NCBI RefSeq assembly: GCF_006476605.1
Contig: NZ_ML636801.1
Coordinates: forward strand, 310,001 to 374,000
Direction: 5' to 3'
Length of the DNA: 64,000 nucleotides
Source: Brucella gallinifaecis
GTDB lineage: Bacteria > Pseudomonadota > Alphaproteobacteria > Rhizobiales > Rhizobiaceae
Positions 18,281 to 26,508 of this stretch are shown in pieces. The notes under the pieces are model-generated. The model searched no databases, was not told the DNA's origin, and saw nothing but the letters and a program-made list of their open reading frames with translations. Both the position numbers and the translations under genes were made by a program. Every line of letters starts with the position of its first letter. Positions within the stretch are counted from its first letter, which is position 1.

Positions 18281-19114
18281 TTAACGGACCTTGTTGCTTT
18301 CCAGCCACTTTTTCCATGCACTGGCACTGCCCGCAAACACATTGATGTCGGCATCACCTTTGATGCCCGGAATGGTTCCGGTGCCAGTATATTGCCAGAA
18401 GGTCCATGGGTGTGGTCCGTATTTTTCCGTTGGATGGCCAGCGGTAGACCGCAGCCAGAACGGATATTCACGCATCTGGTTGAGGTCGTTTTCGTCGAAG
18501 AAATCGACTGTTGTGTAGATGATCGGGCGCTTGCCATAATGTTTTTCAACAGCATCAAGGAAAATCTTCATTTCCTTGCGTACCACGACAGCATTTGGCC
18601 TGAGCTTGCAGCTTGGTGAGTGCGCATTCCATTCCATATCGAGAACGGGTGGCAAGGCACCGGGATCGCGCGGAACATTCCTTATATACCAGCGTGCCTG
18701 TTCGATTGCCGGACGGCAGAAATAATAGAAGTGATAGGCGCTGCGCGGAATGCCAGCTTTTTTTGCGCCATTCCAGTGCTCGGTGAAACGCTCATCAAAA
18801 CGATCGCCGCCTTCGGTTGCCTTGATAAAGACAAAGGAAATACCGCTGCGGCGCACCGTGTTCCAGTCAACATCAACCTGATATTTGGAAACATCCGTAC
18901 CATGGATCGGATAATGCCATGGTGTGCGGCCTGTCCATTCAAAGGGTTTGCGATCACCAAACCGCGGCGCCTTTACGGAACCCGTCGGACGCGCCATCTG
19001 CTGCACCGAATTGCCGGGTTTTTTAACATCGGCAAAATCGTAATCGACTGTGGTGCAGCCGGCCATAAGTAACATGCCAAGGGCTAGAATGCTGCGGTTG
19101 GCTATAGGGTTCAT
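18281..19114 (-). CDS. Glycoside hydrolase family 25 lysozyme-like lipoprotein
   Basis: The 277-residue protein has a lipoprotein signal with lipobox LMAGC (Cys20), then a GH25 catalytic domain. The domain shows the opening HGTDVSKYQVDVDW, FVFIKATEGGDRFDERF, a VLDMEWN strand with the catalytic acidic pair, and IIYTTVDFFDEND. GH25 enzymes are N-acetylmuramidases. It is likely attached to a membrane facing the periplasm. It may be monocistronic; a weak GGGGAG/CTCCCC hairpin lies downstream at 18186-18200. Confidence 0.9.
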   Translation of the reverse strand: MNPIANRSILALGMLLMAGCTTVDYDFADVKKPGNSVQQMARPTGSVKAPRFGDRKPFEWTGRTPWHYPIHGTDVSKYQVDVDWNTVRRSGISFVFIKATEGGDRFDERFTEHWNGAKKAGIPRSAYHFYYFCRPAIEQARWYIRNVPRDPGALPPVLDMEWNAHSPSCKLRPNAVVVRKEMKIFLDAVEKHYGKRPIIYTTVDFFDENDLNQMREYPFWLRSTAGHPTEKYGPHPWTFWQYTGTGTIPGIKGDADINVFAGSASAWKKWLESNKVR

Positions 19115-19223
19115 AAAGTGGTCCCGGTGTCGCGAATCAATCCTGACAAGAGTTACGCGATCCGGGGGCTGACGTCATCAGTTGGTGGCAAGCTTTTGTG
19201 ATAAACAGATTAGGGGCAGAACC

Positions 19224-19916
19224 CTACATAGCACTGTTTGTAACTGGCCGGCTACGGATGGTCACTATCCATGTAAAACCACGATACAGCACCTTGTGTG
19301 TGGAGCTTGCATTCTGCTCTTGCGCCATGTGGCCGGTTACACTCAAAAGATCGTTACGTGGTGTTACGTGGAACCATTTGAGCCATGTGAAGAGCGCTTT
19401 TTTAAACCAGCGCGGCAGTTTTTGCTGATCACCAAAATCGACGATATGAAGTTCGCCGCCGGGTTTGAGGTGGCGAATGCTTTCAGCAATGACGGGTTGC
19501 CATTGCGGGATCATCGAAATGGCATAGGAAATGAAGATGCGATCAAAGCTGTTCTGGCCAAACAGAGACCCGGGATCGAAATGTGTCGCATCAGCCTGTT
19601 CAAGCCTGATGCGTTGCGCAACTCCTGCGCGTTGAGCCGCATCATGGGCCGTTTCCAGCATTTGAGCTGAAATATCGATGCCAAAAAGCTTTGCATCCGG
19701 ATAGGCCTGCGCGGTTTTGACAAGGTTACGACCTGTACCGCAACCGATTTCGAGAACATGACCATCGGCTGGTATATTGAGACCGGCTATCATCGTATCG
19801 CGACCGAGCAAGTAATATTTACGGGTGGCATCGTAGAAATGCCGTTGCCGCTTATAGACCCGGTCCATCAGGCTCGCATGGTCCATGCCGCGAAGCTGTT
19901 TGTGATCGGTGCGCAT
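19224..19916 (-). CDS. btaB: Betaine-lipid N-methyltransferase BtaB
   Basis: The 230-residue class I methyltransferase has the SAM motif VLEIGCGTGRNL (about 54-65), GIDISAQML and FISYAISMIPQW. In BtaB it adds three methyl groups to diacylglyceryl-homoserine to form DGTS, a phosphorus-free membrane lipid. The assignment rests on its direct junction with btaA: the btaA TGA is immediately followed by the btaB ATG. Both proteins work at the inner membrane. Confidence 0.88.
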   Translation of the reverse strand: MRTDHKQLRGMDHASLMDRVYKRQRHFYDATRKYYLLGRDTMIAGLNIPADGHVLEIGCGTGRNLVKTAQAYPDAKLFGIDISAQMLETAHDAAQRAGVAQRIRLEQADATHFDPGSLFGQNSFDRIFISYAISMIPQWQPVIAESIRHLKPGGELHIVDFGDQQKLPRWFKKALFTWLKWFHVTPRNDLLSVTGHMAQEQNASSTHKVLYRGFTWIVTIRSRPVTNSAM

Positions 19917-21152
19917 TCAGGCCTCTTTCAAGACATAAAGATGGAAGCCGCCATAGATGGAAGAGCGGTCGCGATCATGCAGTGCGCGTGATTCATTTTC
20001 GCGGTAATCCCAATGGGCAAGGGTGGAAGGGTCAACACGACCAGGCAGAAGGCTTGGTTCTGCTGCCGTACGGAAAATAACGCGGGCGCCCGGAGCTGCC
20101 GTGCGGGTGATTTCGGTCCACAGAGCATTGAGCTGGTCATCATTCATCCAGTCCTGTGCATCGAGCAGGATGTAACGATCTACCGATGAAGCAGGCTTTT
20201 GAGCAAGAAACTCTGTGTAATTTGCATTATATACGCTCATGCGATCAACACGGGTGCGGACTGTGTCGAAGTTGGCGCGTGAAAGATAGGGTGGCAACGG
20301 ACCGGTTTCGTCATCCTGATTATAACTGCGACCAAAAGCCTGCCACGCAAAATAGTTTTCGCTCAGTGGAAAAGCACAGGCGAGTTTTTCAAGCCGCGCA
20401 CGAAGCACGAAAGCCATGTCGCCATTACCCGCTGTTGCCAGTGCATCATATTGTTGCGGCGGGATGCCAAGGCCAAACAGTGATGATTTACGCGCTGTCG
20501 CCCATCGCACCATGCGTTTTTCAAACAGGGGGGCAAGTGCCGTGTCGAAGAATGTGCGCTGTTCTTCCATCGTGCGTGCTTTAAGAATATCACGCGGATC
20601 AATGCCATATAAACGCGCAACACGGTGCCCCATGCCGATGAATACACCCAGCAAACCATGGCGATAAAGGTCACGGGAGAAAATCGAGAGGCGCTGGCGG
20701 CCACTCAATTTACGCTTTTCCCAATAAGCGCGGCTTTCATGATCGAGATGTGGGCGGATAAAGCGATGATAGGCGTTGAGATTGGCCTTATCATCGGCCT
20801 TGCCATAAAAGCGATAGAAGGTGGCATAGTCTGGCAGGTGTTTGAGAGCTGCAAGCTTCAGGCGATTGAAGGCTACGTGGGCACGGTTGAGATCGACAGC
20901 CTCGACGCGGGCCGGATCCGCAGTCAGGTAGGAAAGTGCATTACAGCCACCTGATGCAATGGTCACAATATGATGACCGGGCTGTATGGCCAGTGCCGCC
21001 ATATCGACCTCAGGGTCTTCCCATATTTGCGGATAGACCAGACCTTTGAACAGCCAGGCAAAAAGACGCTCTGAAAAGCCTTGCGGCGAAAATACATGAT
21101 TTTGTGTGACTGCGCGTTGCAGGATCGTATTGTTGGCGTCTTGCCCTGTCAT
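19917..21152 (-). CDS. btaA: S-adenosylmethionine:diacylglycerol 3-amino-3-carboxypropyltransferase BtaA
   Basis: This DUF3419/BtaA-family enzyme transfers the aminocarboxypropyl group of SAM to diacylglycerol, the first step of betaine-lipid (DGTS) synthesis. The 411-residue protein shows YPQIWEDPEVDMAAL, the SAM-binding IASGGCNALSYL and VEAVDLNRAHV blocks near the N-terminus, and a C-terminal YILLDAQDWM segment. The frame begins at GTG 21179, but ATG 21152 has a GGGAACAGGGC ribosome-binding site and fits a promoter with a PHO-type box upstream. It forms an operon with btaB. Confidence 0.9.
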   Translation of the reverse strand: MTGQDANNTILQRAVTQNHVFSPQGFSERLFAWLFKGLVYPQIWEDPEVDMAALAIQPGHHIVTIASGGCNALSYLTADPARVEAVDLNRAHVAFNRLKLAALKHLPDYATFYRFYGKADDKANLNAYHRFIRPHLDHESRAYWEKRKLSGRQRLSIFSRDLYRHGLLGVFIGMGHRVARLYGIDPRDILKARTMEEQRTFFDTALAPLFEKRMVRWATARKSSLFGLGIPPQQYDALATAGNGDMAFVLRARLEKLACAFPLSENYFAWQAFGRSYNQDDETGPLPPYLSRANFDTVRTRVDRMSVYNANYTEFLAQKPASSVDRYILLDAQDWMNDDQLNALWTEITRTAAPGARVIFRTAAEPSLLPGRVDPSTLAHWDYRENESRALHDRDRSSIYGGFHLYVLKEA

Positions 21153-21212
21153 GCCCTGTTCCCGTGTTATTGAACGCACCAGATATTGTTTTCACAAGTT
21201 AAGCACTTGCTG

Positions 21213-21228
21213 GTGACAAGGGCGTGAC
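21213..21228 (-). promoter_or_regulatory. Candidate PHO box upstream of btaA-btaB
   Basis: On the minus strand two GTCAC half-sites are spaced exactly 11 bp start-to-start (+ strand GTGAC at 21213-21217 and 21224-21228), within CCGTCACGCCC and TTGTCACCAG. This is the repeat spacing of PhoB boxes. It lies about 60 bp before the ATG of btaA, with a possible -10 (CAATAT) in between. Binding is inferred. Confidence 0.5.
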
Positions 21229-21358
21229 GGCGGTTGGGGCGGATATTTTTCTCAAAGAAGCAAAAAGAATGACAAATGATGCATATGTTGGAAACAAAGA
21301 TGAGGTTGCTGCGTTTTCTGTGTTCAAACGTCGCTCCTCTTCAGCTATTGCTTTTATC

Positions 21359-21706
21359 ATGAGACGCAATTTTTTGTTTTTGATTTCCGCAGCCGTCCTG
21401 ATTGCCCTTGCTGCTTGTGGCAAAGGAGAGGACGAGCAGACCGCTGTTCCGGCAGAGCCTGCACAAACGAAACCTGCTCAAGCCGCATCTGATGATGCAC
21501 AGGCGGGGCCGGATTTGATCAAGGCTTTGCATGATAATGCTGGTGTTTTGTCGCCGGAACAACAGGCTGAGGCTATTGAGCGTGCACGCCGCAATGCAGA
21601 AGCTGCTGCGAAAGCTGTCGGACAAAATGAACAACAGGCGCAGGCCGCGGGCGAAGCTGCAGCAAGCGCTGCACAGCGGTCTTTTATGGAGCGCCAGCCA
21701 CGGTAA
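21359..21706 (+). CDS. Hypothetical lipoprotein, Ala/Gln-rich
   Basis: The 115-residue protein has a lipoprotein signal peptide (MRRNFLFLISAAVLIALAAC) with Cys20 as the lipid-modified residue. The mature part is low-complexity, Ala/Gln/Glu/Pro-rich, with a predicted helical second half (EAIERARRNAEAAAKAVGQN). No enzymatic domain is visible. The frame is open earlier, but the signal peptide fixes the functional start at 21359. It precedes the TerB/DnaJ gene on the same strand by 73 bp. Confidence 0.7.
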   Translation: MRRNFLFLISAAVLIALAACGKGEDEQTAVPAEPAQTKPAQAASDDAQAGPDLIKALHDNAGVLSPEQQAEAIERARRNAEAAAKAVGQNEQQAQAAGEAAASAAQRSFMERQPR

Positions 21707-21779
21707 CTATTATGTTTATTGCTAAGTTATGGCTTTTCCGTTGTTTGCAGCCTTCTTGGGAAGTAGATAGAAACGATTC

Positions 21780-22490
21780 ATGTCAATCTGGGTCCGCATC
21801 GGTGAGTTTGTCACCTCTGTAACGCTCAACGCTTTTTCAAGCGTTATTGAAGCCGTGCGAACTGTTTTTGAAGGCGATGCGGATACAAGAAGGCGGGTTG
21901 CCTTTTCCATTGCAATGATTGCACTTTCGGCAAAAATGGCAAAAGCCGATGGTGTGGTGACGCAGGATGAATTTCGTGCCTTTCAAAGCATTTTTTCAGT
22001 GCCGCCGGAAGAACATGCTCACGTGGTTCGTCTTTATAATCTCGCGCAGCAGGATGTCGCAGGTTTTGAAAGCTATGCACGGCAACTTGCCGGCCTTTGT
22101 CGTGAGGGCGATGATAATTGCCATTTGCTTGAAGATATTCTCGATGGTCTTTTTCATATCGCAACCGCTGATGGTTACGTGCATGACAAGGAAATGGCGT
22201 TTCTTTCAAGCGTTGCCCAGATTTTCGGTTTTGATGAAGAAGGCTTCGAGCGCATCGCCATGCGCCATGTCAATCGCGGAGAAGGCGATCCCTATGCGGT
22301 TCTTGGGTTGGTACGGGGCGTTTCGTTTGAAGATGCGCGTAAACGCTATCGTTCCTTGGTGAAAGAGCACCACCCTGACCGGCTGGTGGCGGAGGGACTT
22401 CCGCTTGAATTCATCAAGATTGCAAATACACGTCTTGCCGCTATCAATGCAGCCTGGGCAAGCGTAGAAAAACAGTTGGAAGCCGCATGA
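21780..22490 (+). CDS. TerB-like domain protein with C-terminal J-domain (DjlA-like)
   Basis: The 236-residue protein has an N-terminal helical TerB-like region (about 45-165; two copies of an ADGxVxxxE pattern, AKADGVVTQDEF and ATADGYVHDKEM) and a C-terminal J-domain (about 170-235; DPYAVLGLVRGVSFEDARKR, then EHHPDRL with the HPD motif that stimulates Hsp70). DjlA of E. coli has the same order plus an N-terminal membrane anchor, which is not obvious here. It overlaps the amidase gene by ATGA, so the two are coupled. Confidence 0.85.
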   Translation: MSIWVRIGEFVTSVTLNAFSSVIEAVRTVFEGDADTRRRVAFSIAMIALSAKMAKADGVVTQDEFRAFQSIFSVPPEEHAHVVRLYNLAQQDVAGFESYARQLAGLCREGDDNCHLLEDILDGLFHIATADGYVHDKEMAFLSSVAQIFGFDEEGFERIAMRHVNRGEGDPYAVLGLVRGVSFEDARKRYRSLVKEHHPDRLVAEGLPLEFIKIANTRLAAINAAWASVEKQLEAA

Positions 22491-23293
22491 ACAGCGCCGA
22501 TTTATCAGAAGAAGAACGCCTGACTGCACTTGTTTTGGACAAGCCTGACTATCCGGCGGCCATAATCGATGCATCGCCGAATTTCGGTGTGCGCAAGGAT
22601 GGCAAGACGCCGATCTATCTTGTCTTACATTATACAGGCCTTGCCACGGCGCAGGAGGCGCTTGATATTCTCAAGTCGAAAGAGATGGAAGTTTCGGCCC
22701 ATTATCTGGTGCATGAAGATGGCCGGGTTGTGCAGATGGTGTCTGAAAAGGCGCGGGCGTGGCATGCAGGCAAAAGTTTCTGGAAGGGTGAAACCGATAT
22801 CAATTCGGCATCAATCGGCATTGAAATTGTCAATCCGGGCAATCTTGAAAATTATCCGCCTTTTGCCGATGCGCAGATTGAAGCTCTTATCGTGCTGTGC
22901 CGCAGCATATGCGAGCGCTATGCTATCAGGCCGGAAAATGTGCTTGCGCATTCCGATATTGCGCCAGAGCGAAAAACAGATCCGGGCCAGAATTTCCCCT
23001 GGAAACGGCTGTATGATGCAGGCATCGGTCATTATATCGAGCCCACACCTGTCCGGGGCGGGCGCTTTCTCGCACGTGGTGAGCAGGGGCAGCCGGTTGA
23101 GGCTTTGCAATCCATGCTCGCGCTTTATGGCTATAAAATCGAGATCAATGGCATCTATGATGAGGCCACTGAAACGGTGATTAAGGCATTCCAGCGGCAT
23201 TTTCGGACACAAAATGTGGATGGCGTAGCGGATGTATCTACTATAGATACCCTCTACAGGCTTATTTTTTCATTGCAAAATGTTACCGCGTGA
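22487..23293 (+). CDS. N-acetylmuramoyl-L-alanine amidase, AmpD-like, with PG-binding domain
   Basis: The 268-residue zinc amidase cuts the amide bond between MurNAc and L-alanine. The Amidase_2 domain (about 20-175) has the first zinc His in YLVLHYTGLA, the substrate-side RAWHAGKSFW, and AHSDIAPERKTDPG with the last His and catalytic region. A PG_binding_1 domain (about 195-262) follows. No signal peptide is seen, so a cytoplasmic recycling role like AmpD is possible, although AmpD proper lacks the PG-binding domain, which is typical of AmiD-like enzymes. Confidence 0.88.
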   Translation: MNSADLSEEERLTALVLDKPDYPAAIIDASPNFGVRKDGKTPIYLVLHYTGLATAQEALDILKSKEMEVSAHYLVHEDGRVVQMVSEKARAWHAGKSFWKGETDINSASIGIEIVNPGNLENYPPFADAQIEALIVLCRSICERYAIRPENVLAHSDIAPERKTDPGQNFPWKRLYDAGIGHYIEPTPVRGGRFLARGEQGQPVEALQSMLALYGYKIEINGIYDEATETVIKAFQRHFRTQNVDGVADVSTIDTLYRLIFSLQNVTA

Positions 23294-23360
23294 GCATCAG
23301 TTTCCATGTCCTGGCGCGAGCGCTTGGGGTTTCATATTTCTGTAATAATTTCATTAAATT

Positions 23361-23427
23361 AGAGCTGTTCCATTTTTCAACAATTGTGTTTTTCAATTTA
23401 ACTCACCTCACGAAGTGTAACAGCTCT
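23361..23427. repeat. Inverted repeat AGAGCTGTT...AACAGCTCT in intergenic region
   Basis: Nine-base perfect arms (AGAGCTGTT at 23361, AACAGCTCT ending 23427) enclose an AT-rich ~49-bp centre. It lies in the 318-bp gap between the amidase and SLT genes and may be a dispersed intergenic repeat. It lacks a following T-run strong enough for a terminator. Nothing else is recognised in the gap. Confidence 0.5.
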
Positions 23428-23611
23428 TATTACAACCTGTAAGATTATTTTACTTTTTTAACCAATCTTCGGCTGCATTTGCCCATCAAATGAGCAGCCA
23501 TTCCCGGCAGTGATGAGCGTGTGAAGTGCTTGTTGAGCGGGATCAAAAATTAAACGGCTTTGCTGCCCCAAGACCAGCAAATCCCCATAAAAAGATCCAA
23601 GACGGTAGGTT

Positions 23612-24286
23612 ATGAAAATAAAATTTGTTGTTGCATGCGCCCTTATTGGCGCCATGAGTTCTTTTGGCCTCAATCCCGCAATGAGTGCTCCGGTGAATGA
23701 GCCAACCAATCTCGTAGCGCTGCTCAAGATGCGGGCTCAGGACAAGGCTGCTGAAACCGGCAAGGCACAAAAGGTTTCGCGCTCTGCGCAGTCAGAAAAA
23801 AAACAGGCTGCCAAAAAGCCCTCGGTCAGCACCAGGCGTGCAGCACCAAAAGTAAAGAATACAAAGCGCATTAAGACAGGCTCTGTAACCCGGAAGTCTG
23901 CAAAGGTTGGCGGTAAGGCTTATTCGCAGATCATTAATCGTTATGCTGCGACTTATGGCGTTCCTTCTTCGCTGGCCCATGCAGTGGTGCGCCATGAAAG
24001 CAATTTCCAGCCAAATGTTCGTGGCGCGGCCGGTGAAATCGGCTTGATGCAGATCAAGCTCTCGACGGCTCGCGGTCTTGGCTATACCGGTTCGGCAAAG
24101 GGGCTTTATGATCCTTCGACCAATATTCAGTTTGGTATGAAATATCTCGCCATGGCGCAGAAGCTGGGCGGTGGCAGCACTTGCGGTACAATCCTCAAAT
24201 ATAATGCCGGTCATGGCGCCAAGCGTATGAACCCGACTTCGGCAAAATATTGCAGTTCGGTTAAATCCTATATGGCCGGGTTGTAA
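23612..24286 (+). CDS. Secreted lytic transglycosylase (SLT domain)
   Basis: The 224-residue protein has a signal peptide (about 1-25, ending MSA-AP), a basic low-complexity linker (about 45-105, Lys/Ser/Ala-rich), and a C-terminal SLT domain (about 108-220). Catalytic Glu lies in VVRHESNFQP, followed by the family's GEIGLMQIKLSTARGLG and LKYNAGHGAKR. It cleaves glycan strands in the periplasm. The SLT domain is compact, similar to VirB1-like transglycosylases, but no type IV secretion genes are nearby. A terminator follows. Confidence 0.88.
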   Translation: MKIKFVVACALIGAMSSFGLNPAMSAPVNEPTNLVALLKMRAQDKAAETGKAQKVSRSAQSEKKQAAKKPSVSTRRAAPKVKNTKRIKTGSVTRKSAKVGGKAYSQIINRYAATYGVPSSLAHAVVRHESNFQPNVRGAAGEIGLMQIKLSTARGLGYTGSAKGLYDPSTNIQFGMKYLAMAQKLGGGSTCGTILKYNAGHGAKRMNPTSAKYCSSVKSYMAGL

Positions 24287-24339
24287 TCCCTGAATTTGCA
24301 TTGTCAGCCGCGTTGAGTTTCAGGCCGATAATGTAGACG

Positions 24340-24373
24340 AAAAGCCGGTAGCGGTTTTGCTGCCGGCTTTTTT
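24340..24373 (+). terminator. Rho-independent terminator after the SLT gene
   Basis: Stem AAAAGCCGGTAGC / GCTGCCGGCTTTT with a GTTTT-type loop and a T-run. It lies about 60 bp before RNase P RNA. Confidence 0.88.
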
Positions 24374-24433
24374 GTATGTGAAGATTTTTTCTAAACACGG
24401 TTCCCACGCGGTTCGATCATGCTATATACGCGC

Positions 24434-24858
24434 CGTCAGTCGGTCGGGCAGCCGCGCTTGTCATATGTCGAAAGACGGCAGGTGAGGAAAGTCCGGGCTC
24501 CATGGAAACACGATGCCGGGTAACGCCCGGCGGGGGCGACCCCAGGGACAGTGCCACAGAAAGCAGACCGCCCCGTCTTCCGTACCGCTTGTCAAAGCGG
24601 CAGGGATGACGGGGTAAGGGTGAAAGGGTGGGGTAAGAGCCCACCGCGCCGGTGGCAACACAGGCGGCACGGTAAACCCCATCGGGAGCAAAACCGAATA
24701 GGGACGGCGTACCGGTTCGCAAGGATCGGTAATCAGTTTCCGGATCAGCCGTCCGGGTGGGTTGCAAGAGGCGGGTGGCAACATCCGTCCCAGATGAATG
24801 GCTGCCACGTTGGACGCAAGTCCGGCCATACAAAACCCGGCTTATAGACCGACTGACA
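24434..24858 (+). ncRNA. rnpB: RNase P RNA, bacterial class A
   Basis: This is the catalytic RNA that matures tRNA 5' ends. The termini pair as P1 (CAGTCGGTC at 24437 with GACCGACTG near 24855). The universally conserved GAGGAAAGTCCGGGCTCC lies at 24483 onward, ACAGAAAGCAGACCGCC follows, and the 3' conserved ACAAAACCCGGCTTATAG is present. Length of about 425 nt fits alphaproteobacterial class A. A 162-codon frame on the opposite strand is a by-product of RNA structure. It sits immediately upstream of the dcw cluster. Confidence 0.95.
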
Positions 24859-25056
24859 TTTTTCCATTGTTTGGGACCGCGCGAGAAGAAATCGCGGATG
24901 ATGTTCATGTGTGTTTTTTACAAATTATAACGGTTCATTAAGCTTAATATCCGATAACTGTTTGAACGAATCCGTCAAATCGACACCCGTCTGAAATTAG
25001 ACGGAATTATGCGCAAAACACTGGATAGCGGGACGTGATCCCGGGAAAGGATCGGG

Positions 25057-26100
25057 ATGATGGCTAGCCTCGGCGGAGACCAATCTCAAGCCGAAGGGGC
25101 TCAGCTCCGTCACATTCCGGTGCTTATCTCCGAAGTGATTGACGCTCTGAAACCTGAAAGCGGCAAAGTAATTGTTGACGGTACTTTTGGTGCCGGAGGC
25201 TATACAGGCTGCATTCTTGAGCAGGGTGCAAATGTGATCGCCATTGATCGTGATCCGACCGCGATTGCTGCGGGACAGCGGATGGTGCAGCAGTTTAATG
25301 GCAGGCTTGATCTCGTTGAAAGCCAGTTTTCCAGGCTTGACTGGGCTGTTGAGCAGGTGTTGGGAGAAGGGGCCAGGGTTGATGGCGTTGTGCTTGATAT
25401 CGGTGTTTCTTCGATGCAGATCGATGAGGCCGAGCGCGGCTTTTCTTTCCAGAAAGATGGCCCTCTTGATATGCGCATGTCGCGTAAGGGGCCGAGTGCC
25501 GCCGATGTTGTGAACCGTCTCAAAATGGGTGATCTTGCCCGGATTTTTAATTTCCTTGGCGAAGAACGTCATGCGGGTCGTATTGCGCGTATGATTGAAA
25601 AGCGACGCGAAACACAGGTTTTCACGCGCACACTTGATCTCGCCAATGCCATTGAAGCGCTGGTCGGGCGCAATCCGAAAGTGCCTATTCATCCTGCAAC
25701 GCGGGTGTTTCAGGCACTGCGTATCTATGTGAATGATGAACTGGGTGAGCTGGCGCGGGCATTGCTTGCTGCTGAACGCATTCTCAAACCCGGTGGCCGA
25801 CTGGTTGTGGTGACTTTCCACTCGCTTGAAGACCGCATGGTCAAGCGCTATTTCGCGGATCGTGCCGGAGGCAGCGCCGGATCGCGGCATCTGCCTGAAA
25901 CGCATGTCCGGCTGCCGAGCTTTACGCCTGCGGTGAAGGGGGCTGTTGGTCCGACCGCTGAAGAAGAAGAGCGTAATCCGCGTTCCCGTTCTGCAAAATT
26001 GCGTGCGGGTGTGAGAACTGAAAACCCTGTTCTTGAAGATGATCTTTCGCTTTTCGGGTTGCCAAAGCTACCTGAAACGCATGAACTGGCCCGGAGTTGA
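25057..26100 (+). CDS. rsmH: 16S rRNA m4C1402 methyltransferase RsmH (MraW)
   Basis: This SAM-dependent enzyme N4-methylates C1402 of 16S rRNA in the ribosomal P-site. The 347-residue protein shows [13 protein letters not shown], the SAM loop [11 protein letters not shown] (about 42-52), [15 protein letters not shown], and [17 protein letters not shown] near the C-terminus. The ATG has AAAGGA upstream. It is the first gene of the dcw cluster here: no mraZ reading frame exists in the 199 bp between it and rnpB. Confidence 0.96.
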   Translation: MMASLGGDQSQAEGAQLRHIPVLISEVIDALKPESGKVIVDGTFGAGGYTGCILEQGANVIAIDRDPTAIAAGQRMVQQFNGRLDLVESQFSRLDWAVEQVLGEGARVDGVVLDIGVSSMQIDEAERGFSFQKDGPLDMRMSRKGPSAADVVNRLKMGDLARIFNFLGEERHAGRIARMIEKRRETQVFTRTLDLANAIEALVGRNPKVPIHPATRVFQALRIYVNDELGELARALLAAERILKPGGRLVVVTFHSLEDRMVKRYFADRAGGSAGSRHLPETHVRLPSFTPAVKGAVGPTAEEEERNPRSRSAKLRAGVRTENPVLEDDLSLFGLPKLPETHELARS

Positions 26101-26104
26101 ACGA

Positions 26105-26506
26105 GTGCTGCGTACTTTTGAACTCATCATGATAGCGGCGATGCTGATGGCAGCAACAATCACCTATACCATCAAATATGATGCGGAAAGGCAGATTGCA
26201 GTTATTGCCAAGCTCAAGCGTCAGATCGATTCCGAAAAGGATACGATCACGCTTCTGCGTGCTGACTGGGCATTGATGAACCAGCCGGGGCGTTTGCAAA
26301 GCCTTGTAGGAGTCTATGCAAATGAGCTGAAGCTTGCACCCATTGAAGCTGAACAGCTTGCGATGGGCGTGGAAGATATTCCAGAACGTCCGCTTGATGA
26401 CATTCAGAAACTGATTTCAGGCAGTGATGATCTGCTTGCAAGCGGTATGCTCAAACCGGACACAACGACTACTGGAAGTATCAAGAAGAATGGAGCGAGG
26501 CACTGA
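26105..26506 (+). CDS. ftsL: Cell division protein FtsL
   Basis: The 133-residue bitopic divisome protein has a short N-terminus, one membrane helix (ELIMIAAMLMAATITYTI), then a coiled-coil-type heptad region (about 28-60; AVIAKLKRQIDSEKDTITLL) and the W-x-x-x-x-xPGRLQ block seen in alphaproteobacterial FtsL. I chose GTG 26105 because GGAG lies about 10 bases upstream and it falls just after the rsmH stop; the in-frame ATG at 26081 would overlap rsmH. It bridges FtsQ/FtsB and FtsW/FtsI. Confidence 0.85.
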   Translation: MLRTFELIMIAAMLMAATITYTIKYDAERQIAVIAKLKRQIDSEKDTITLLRADWALMNQPGRLQSLVGVYANELKLAPIEAEQLAMGVEDIPERPLDDIQKLISGSDDLLASGMLKPDTTTTGSIKKNGARH

Positions 26507-26508
26507 CC

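Noticed and set aside
24417-24908. 162-codon frame on the minus strand
   Set aside because: It is antisense to RNase P RNA, whose conserved structure explains the lack of stops.
24997-25905. 302-codon frame on the minus strand
   Set aside because: Antisense to rsmH; Asn/His-rich translation typical of a shadow frame.
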